A DNA stretch of 64,000 nucleotides from contig NZ_JAMBNZ010000005.1 of assembly GCF_023715365.1 (NCBI RefSeq), positions 186,001 through 250,000 of the forward strand, read 5' to 3'. Below, in pieces: positions 58,650 through 64,000 of this stretch. Origin of the DNA: Georgenia satyanarayanai. Its GTDB lineage: Bacteria; Actinomycetota; Actinomycetes; Actinomycetales; Actinomycetaceae. A program made the position numbers and the translations under genes. The notes beneath the pieces were generated by a model. The model was not told the DNA's origin, searched no databases, and worked only from the letters and a program-made list of their open reading frames with translations. The first letter of the stretch is position 1; every line of letters starts with the position of its first letter.

Positions 58650-61600
58650 TCAGCTCACCTTGCTCAGCGAGCGCACCTCCTTGGTGGCGGTGGCCGGCGC
58701 GGACGCGGCCGTCGTCAAGGCGGCGGGGCGGCGGATACCGAGGGTGTCGGTACCGTTACCGTCCCAGTCGCCCACGTAGACCTCGTCACCGAGGCGGCCG
58801 AAGGTGACGACCTTGTCGGCGACCCCGCCACGCAGCGTGTTGTTCACGTAGAACGTGCGACCGCGCTGGACGGCGAAGGTGTCCTTGCCGTCGCCGTCCC
58901 AGTCGCCCGTCAGCGTGACGTCCGCCGCCCGACCGTAGGTGAAGACGACGTCGGCCTTGCCGCCGGACATCGAGTTCTTCACGTAGTAGGTCGCGCCACG
59001 GCGCACCGCGAAGGTGTCCTTGCCGCCGCCGGTCCAGTCGCCGACGAGGACCTGGTCGCCTGCGCGACCGTAGTGGATGACGACGTCCGCAGGACCACCG
59101 GTGAGGGAGTTCTTCACGTGGTACTCCGAGCCGCGGCGGACCGCGAAGGTGTCGGACCCGTCGCCGTTCCAGTCACCCACGAGGATGACGTCACCGGCCC
59201 GACCGTAGGCGAGCACCACGTCGGCGCTGCCACCGCTCAGGGCGTTGGACACGTGGAACGTGTTGCCCCGGCGCAGTGCCACGGTGTCGCGACCGTCGCC
59301 GTCCCAGTCACCGATGAACACCTCATCGGTCATGCGCCCGTACGCGAAGCGCACGTCGGTCGTGCCGTGCCACGTGTTGGACAGGTGGAACTCCCCGGTG
59401 CCGGCAGCAACCGCTGTGGAGAAGGTCTGGCGCCACTCGGTGGCGCCTCCGGCCAGTGCGAACCCGGCCGCTGCACGAGCGGTGACGGACACGGTGCCCG
59501 ACCCCGGGTAGGTGCCGGGTGCGACGACCGCACCATCGACGACGTACTCCACGCCCGTGACGCGCGGCACCGTGTAGGTGTCCTTGTCCGTTCCGGGCTG
59601 GTCGGAGAACGTGACCGGGCTCGTCGTCACCTCGACGAGCCGGGAGCCCTGCTCGCCGGCCGGCTGGCCGGTGAGGTACTCGAAGCCCGTGGTCACGAAG
59701 TCCTCACCGTCAGGAGCGACGTCGTACTCGAGGACGTAGAGCGAGATGTTCGCGTAGTCACGCGCCGCCCGCAGGATGTCCTGGAGCGGGACGTCGCCCT
59801 CACCGAGGTTGGTGAACGTCGGGTTGGTCGTGCCACCCAGGTTCGTCGCGTCCTTGATGTGCAGCAGCTCGATGCGGTCGCCGTGCTCCTCGATGAGAGC
59901 AGGGACGTCCACCCCGGCATGGGTAGCCCAGGCGACGTCGAGCTGGAAGGTCACGTACCGCGGGTCGGTCTCCTCCACGAGGATCTCCCACGCCGACATC
60001 TCCTTACCACCGTGGTTGTACACGGTGGTGAACTCCGTCGCGTGGTTGTGGCCGAAGAGCTTGCCGATCCCGGCCTCGACCGAGCGCTGGCCCAGACGGT
60101 CCATCGCCTCGGCCGTCCTGAGGACGCGCCCGTAGGAGCTGATCCCCGGCTGGGGGAAGCCACCGGAGCCGACGTACTCCTGACCCAGCGTCTCGACGTA
60201 GTCGAGAGTCACGTCGAACGTGCCCTCGGCAACGTTGTAGTGCGAGGAGGGCACCTTCAGCCCGATGAGGTCGGTCATCGCGCGGAACTGCTCGGCGGTG
60301 TAGCCGTTGAAGGTTCCACCGAAGGGCTCGATGTTCTCGAAGCCGATCTCCGCCAGCCGTGCGAGCACGGACGGCAGGCCGTCGGTGTTCACCCACGGGA
60401 TGAGGGAGAACATGCCGATCGAGACGTCCTCGGTGTCGACCCGGACCGGGACGAGCTCCTCGCCGGTGAGGTAGGAGAAGCCGGTCTCGGCGAAGGTCTC
60501 ACCCTGCGGTGCCTGGTCGAACTCCAGGACGTAGTACGCGATGTTCGCGTGCTCCTCGGCCGCGCGCAGGATCTCCTGCAGCGGGACGTCACCCTCACCG
60601 AGGTTGGTGAAGGCCGGACGGTTGCCACCCAGGTTGGTGGCGTCCTTGATGTGGAGCAGCTCGATGCGGCTCCCGTACTCCTCGAGGAGGGCCGGGACGT
60701 CGATCCCACCGTGCGTGGCCCAGGCCACGTCCACCTGGAAGGTCACGAACTCGGGGTTCGTCTCGCGCGCGAGGATCTCCCACGCGGACAGCTGCTCGCC
60801 CTTGTGCTCGTAGACGGTGGTGAACTCACCGGCGTGGTTGTGGCCGAAGAGCTTGCCGATGCCTGCCTCGACGGACCGCTCACCGAGCCGGTTCATCGCG
60901 GCAGCGGTCTCGAGGGTCTTCTCGTAGGTCCCGATACCGGGGTCGGGGAAGCCGCCCGAACCGACGTACTCCTGGCCCAGCGTCTTGACGTACGCGAGCG
61001 TGTCGTCGAAGGTCGCCTCCTTCACGTTGTAGTGGGAGGACGGGACGCTCAGGCCGACCTCGTCGACCATCGCGCGGAACTCCTCGGCGGTGTAGCCGTT
61101 GAAGTTGCTGCCGTAGGGCTCGATGTTCTCGAAGCCGATCTCCGCGAGCCGCTCGAGGACGGTCGGCAGACCTGCCTCACGGACCCACGGGATGAGGGAG
61201 AACATGCCGATCGAGACCTTCTCCGCGGGGATGCGGACGTCGTCTGCCGGGGGCTGCTCGCCCGAGGCGGTGAAGGTGAGGGAGTCGAGGTCGACGCCAC
61301 CGGTGCTGGTGACGACGATCTCGCCCGCACCCTCGGGGATCTCGGTGAGACGGGTCTCGACGTCCTGCCAGCCACCCTCACCGGGGGCTGCCGGGGCGTT
61401 CTTGTAGGCCTCGATGAGCTCGGCCAGTGCGTGGTCCGAGAAGGCGCCCTCAGACAGCTCGACAAGGCCCTCGAGAGGGACGTCGCCGATCTGGCTGACG
61501 GCATCCGCGGGGATGACCGCACCGATGATCGGGCCACCGACCGGGTCGGCGAACCACTGGTTGATGGTGGACTGCGCGGTGAGGTTCTTCTCAGCAGTCC

Positions 61601-64000
61601 CGCCGCCGGTGAACTCGAAGCTCGCGAACGGAGCCTCGGAGTCGCCCCAGCTGAGGAAGATGCTGCCCTCTCCGTTGCCACGAGCGGTGACGATGTCGAT
61701 GACGTCGCCGGTCGGCGCGTGCGTCATGGCCATCGGACGGAAGGTGATCGAGTCACCCTCGTCGAACTCACTCACGTAGCTGCCGGCGTCGGCCTCGGCG
61801 TCGTCAACCACGGTGACGCCCTCGGCGTCGTCGTACCACTCGGCCTGCTGCACCTCGGGCTTGAGGATGAGCGTGGCCTCGCCGGTGATGGACGGGACGT
61901 CTTCCTGCGCCTGGTCGGCGTAGGTGACGACGAGCGTGCCGTAGATCTTCTCGCCCGCTCCGTGCTCGACGGCGTCCTCACTGGTCGGGATGGTGAACTC
62001 GCAGCCGCGTCCGGAGAGCTCCGGGTGGGCGTGCTGGTTGTGGCCCAGGCCGAAGGTCCACCGCACGGCGTTGCAGTTGAACTCCTCGCCGTCCTCGGCG
62101 TCGGTCACCGTGACCGAGACCGGGACGTCGTCGCCCCAGTTGAAGATCGCGCCGTTGTCCACGCTCAGAGTGATCTCCGGAGCGGTGTTGCCGACGCTGA
62201 TCTGCCGGGTGGCCAGGCCTGCCTTGCCCTCCGGGTCGACGGCGCGCAGCGCCGCGTTGTACACGCCGCGCTCGCTGTAGGTGTACGTCGGGTTCACACC
62301 CGTGGCGTCGTCGTACTGACCGTCGCCGTCGAGGTCCCACTCGTAGGTGAGCTCCTCGCCCTCCGGGTCGCGGGACGTCGAGGCGTCGAAGACAACCTCC
62401 AGCGGGGCGTCGCTGCTGGACGCCGGCGTGGCCGTGAAGGACGCCTGCGGGGTCTTGTTGCCCTCGCCGACGTAGTTGACGACGTACAGGCCCGCGTCGG
62501 GGTTCTGACGGAAGAAGCCGTCCCCGTACTCCAGCACGTACAGCGAACCCTCCGGACCGAACTCCATGTCCATGACGTTGTCCCAGATCGGCTGGTTCAC
62601 CGTCTCGAGGTGCAGGTTGGGCAGGAAGTTCTCCACGGCCGTCACGACACCGTCGGACGAGAGCTCGTCCATGGTGATGGCGGCGACGTAGTCCTGGGAG
62701 AACTCCGCCATGAGCGGCTTGCCGTCCCAGTAGGCGGGGAACTTCGTCGGGGAGTCGAGCTCCTCGTTGTAGCGGTAGATCGGGCCGCCCATGGGGGCCT
62801 GGCCGTTCGCCGTGCGGAACTCGATGAACTCGTCCCAGGGCTGGTCGCCGACGTTGTCGCCGTAGTAGACCTGCGGCTCGGTGACCGGCGGGAGCGTCTC
62901 CATGCCGGTGTTCCAAGTGGACCTGTTGGTCGGTCCACCGTCGCAGTCGAAGAAGCCGTTCTCGCCCGGGGCGTTGTTGGCGTAGTCCCACTCGTTGTAC
63001 GCGCCACCGTCGTTCGGGCCGTGGCAGTAGGGCCAGCCGCCGTTCATCGGCTCGGTGGTCAGCTGCCACTCGACGTAGCCCATGGGGCCACGGTCGGCCT
63101 GGGCCGCACCGGCGTCGGGGCCGTAGTCGCCCCAGACGAGGGCGCCGGACTCGACGTCGTAGTCGATGCGGAAGGGGTTCCGCAGGCCCATGACGTAGAT
63201 CTCCTCGCGGACGAGCTCAGAGTCGACCTCGTCCGTGTCGAAGAGGTTGCCCGCGGGGATCGTGTACGTCGAGTCCGGGCCGGGCTCGGCGTCCGCGGCG
63301 ATCTCGTCGTTGACGTTGATCCGCAGGATGGAGCCGCGCAGATCGTTGGTGTTGCCGGCGCCACGACGCGAGTCGAAGCCCGGGTTCATCCCCGGGGCGT
63401 TGTTGATCGGCGTGTAGCCGTTCGCGCCCGGTGTACCTGCGGGGGTGTTGTCGCCCGTCGACAGGTAGAGGTTGCCGTCACCGTCGAAGGCGATGTCCGC
63501 TCCGACGTGGCAGCACTGACCGCGCTGGGCGTCGACCTTGATGATCTCCTGCTCGGAGTCGAGGTCGAGCGTGCCGGCCTCGGCGTCGAACTGGAAGCGG
63601 GAGAGTACGTTGTAGCCGAGCCACTGGTTCCAGTAGGTCTCGGGGTCCGCGCCCTCGGGCACGGAGTTGGGGGCGTTGCCGCTCGGCGTCGTCTCGGGGT
63701 ACGCGACGCCCGTGGGGGACGTCCCGGACATGACACGGGGTGCGTAGACGAGGTAGACCCAACTGTTGTCCTCGTAGTTCGGGTCCAGTGCGACACCCTG
63801 GAGGCCGTCCTCCGAGTTCGCGTACACGTCGAGCTGGGCGATCTGCGTCGTCGAGCCCGTGGCGGGGTCCGTGAGGCGGACGACGCCGTTGCGCGCGGTG
63901 TGCAGGACACGGGAGTCGGGCAGCACGGCGAGGTCGATCGGCTCGCCCGTGTTCTTCGTCAGCAGGACCTTCTCGTAGTTGTTCCAGTCCAGGGCCGGGT
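58650..64000 (-). CDS. Giant secreted multidomain protein 3 (5' end off right edge): PQQ-type dehydrogenase + PKD + CBM-like + two sugar-isomerase TIM barrels + five-repeat module
   Basis: At least 1783 residues; the frame is open to base 64000, so the ATG at 63926 is internal (upstream it reads NNYEKVLLTKNTGEPIDLA, matching giant 2). From the edge: PQQ-type dehydrogenase (~64000-62480) with GQCCHVGADIAFDGDGNLYLSTGD and VMGLRNPFRID; PKD (~62460-62190); a CBM-like region (~61850-61250). Two tandem xylose-isomerase-like barrels follow (~61215-60460 and 60435-59650), each with SIGMFSLIPWV, FENIEP, GKLFGHNHA.EFTTVY and LLHIKDATNLGG. An Ig-like domain and the five-repeat module close it. A ThuA domain is expected upstream of the window by analogy. 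It lacks the lamin-G-like domains of its paralogues. Confidence 0.85.
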   Translation of the reverse strand, partial: PALDWNNYEKVLLTKNTGEPIDLAVLPDSRVLHTARNGVVRLTDPATGSTTQIAQLDVYANSEDGLQGVALDPNYEDNSWVYLVYAPRVMSGTSPTGVAYPETTPSGNAPNSVPEGADPETYWNQWLGYNVLSRFQFDAEAGTLDLDSEQEIIKVDAQRGQCCHVGADIAFDGDGNLYLSTGDNTPAGTPGANGYTPINNAPGMNPGFDSRRGAGNTNDLRGSILRINVNDEIAADAEPGPDSTYTIPAGNLFDTDEVDSELVREEIYVMGLRNPFRIDYDVESGALVWGDYGPDAGAAQADRGPMGYVEWQLTTEPMNGGWPYCHGPNDGGAYNEWDYANNAPGENGFFDCDGGPTNRSTWNTGMETLPPVTEPQVYYGDNVGDQPWDEFIEFRTANGQAPMGGPIYRYNEELDSPTKFPAYWDGKPLMAEFSQDYVAAITMDELSSDGVVTAVENFLPNLHLETVNQPIWDNVMDMEFGPEGSLYVLEYGDGFFRQNPDAGLYVVNYVGEGNKTPQASFTATPASSSDAPLEVVFDASTSRDPEGEELTYEWDLDGDGQYDDATGVNPTYTYSERGVYNAALRAVDPEGKAGLATRQISVGNTAPEITLSVDNGAIFNWGDDVPVSVTVTDAEDGEEFNCNAVRWTFGLGHNQHAHPELSGRGCEFTIPTSEDAVEHGAGEKIYGTLVVTYADQAQEDVPSITGEATLILKPEVQQAEWYDDAEGVTVVDDAEADAGSYVSEFDEGDSITFRPMAMTHAPTGDVIDIVTARGNGEGSIFLSWGDSEAPFASFEFTGGGTAEKNLTAQSTINQWFADPVGGPIIGAVIPADAVSQIGDVPLEGLVELSEGAFSDHALAELIEAYKNAPAAPGEGGWQDVETRLTEIPEGAGEIVVTSTGGVDLDSLTFTASGEQPPADDVRIPAEKVSIGMFSLIPWVREAGLPTVLERLAEIGFENIEPYGSNFNGYTAEEFRAMVDEVGLSVPSSHYNVKEATFDDTLAYVKTLGQEYVGSGGFPDPGIGTYEKTLETAAAMNRLGERSVEAGIGKLFGHNHAGEFTTVYEHKGEQLSAWEILARETNPEFVTFQVDVAWATHGGIDVPALLEEYGSRIELLHIKDATNLGGNRPAFTNLGEGDVPLQEILRAAEEHANIAYYVLEFDQAPQGETFAETGFSYLTGEELVPVRVDTEDVSIGMFSLIPWVNTDGLPSVLARLAEIGFENIEPFGGTFNGYTAEQFRAMTDLIGLKVPSSHYNVAEGTFDVTLDYVETLGQEYVGSGGFPQPGISSYGRVLRTAEAMDRLGQRSVEAGIGKLFGHNHATEFTTVYNHGGKEMSAWEILVEETDPRYVTFQLDVAWATHAGVDVPALIEEHGDRIELLHIKDATNLGGTTNPTFTNLGEGDVPLQDILRAARDYANISLYVLEYDVAPDGEDFVTTGFEYLTGQPAGEQGSRLVEVTTSPVTFSDQPGTDKDTYTVPRVTGVEYVVDGAVVAPGTYPGSGTVSVTARAAAGFALAGGATEWRQTFSTAVAAGTGEFHLSNTWHGTTDVRFAYGRMTDEVFIGDWDGDGRDTVALRRGNTFHVSNALSGGSADVVLAYGRAGDVILVGDWNGDGSDTFAVRRGSEYHVKNSLTGGPADVVIHYGRAGDQVLVGDWTGGGKDTFAVRRGATYYVKNSMSGGKADVVFTYGRAADVTLTGDWDGDGKDTFAVQRGRTFYVNNTLRGGVADKVVTFGRLGDEVYVGDWDGNGTDTLGIRRPAALTTAASAPATATKEVRSLSKVS
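58720..59395 (-). repeat. Five-repeat module 5 (135-bp units)
   Basis: Half-unit EFHLSNTW, then AYGRMTD, AYGRAGD, HYGRAGD, TYGRAAD and TFGRLGD units, ending DTLGIRR and a 25-residue Ala/Thr-rich tail. The third unit has GDWTGGG in place of DWDGDG, losing two putative calcium ligands. Confidence 0.8.
59650..61215 (-). repeat. Tandem duplication of the TIM-barrel domain (~780 bp units)
   Basis: Two consecutive copies of the sugar-isomerase-like barrel, about 260 residues each, in giant 3. They share most motif residues in order. The second copy (PSVLARLAEIGFENIEPFGG; TDLIGL) is closer to the single barrel of giant 2 than the first (PTVLERLAEIG; VDEVGL). Confidence 0.8.

Overview
The window is very GC-rich DNA (codon third positions almost always G or C) with many GTG starts, 4-base ATGA/GTGA gene overlaps, leaderless-type promoters and typical actinobacterial glycan genes. 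I read it as a chromosomal region of a high-GC Gram-positive actinobacterium, probably Micrococcales. The genus cannot be settled by eye. No rRNA, tRNA, CRISPR array, insertion sequence or phage gene was seen.

Region 1 (1-36308) is a large cell-envelope glycan locus. It holds about a dozen glycosyltransferases of the GT2 and GT4 types, including a WbbL-like rhamnosyltransferase and an 857-residue protein with two GT4 domains. It also has nucleotide-sugar genes (rmlB; a wecB-type UDP-GlcNAc 2-epimerase with a WecC-type UDP-sugar dehydrogenase, together a route to UDP-ManNAcA), a polysaccharide pyruvyltransferase with a coiled-coil tail and an acyltransferase-3 protein. There are two export systems, a Wzm/Wzt-type ABC transporter and a one-polypeptide ABC exporter of the flippase type. 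Four large polytopic membrane proteins (DUF2142-like, YfhO-like and two DUF6541-like) complete it. Between them lie a secreted repeat protein (23299-24837) and a heavily decayed VOC-family pseudogene (24935-25341).

Region 2 (36325-45002) begins with a secreted CAP/SCP protein. A five-gene sugar operon on the minus strand follows (ATPase, permease, lipoprotein binding protein, Gfo/Idh/MocA oxidoreductase, sugar isomerase/epimerase-like TIM barrel), with a divergent ROK regulator at its head.

Region 3 (45007-64000) holds three paralogous giant secreted proteins on the minus strand (1960, 1885 and at least 1783 residues, the last cut by the right edge). Each carries a PQQ-type sugar dehydrogenase domain with PKD, CBM-like and lamin-G-like modules; two show an N-terminal ThuA domain and two carry one or two xylose-isomerase-like TIM barrels. 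One intact and one broken DUF1080 gene (3-keto-glycoside hydrolase family) lie between them. ThuA, DUF1080, Gfo/Idh and TIM-barrel proteins are the families associated with C3-oxidised (3-keto) sugar metabolism, so regions 2 and 3 look like one system in which secreted enzymes act on a glycoside and the ABC operon imports and finishes the product.

Two patterns tie the window together. First, five secreted proteins share a module of exactly five 45-residue repeats with a calcium-loop-like DWDGDG core, flanked by half-repeats; I infer a closed five-bladed beta-propeller. Second, the promoters of the ABC operon and of both giant genes whose starts are visible share one extended -35/operator sequence (CTTTTGRTTGAC) exactly 18 bp from the -10, a likely regulon of the adjacent ROK protein.
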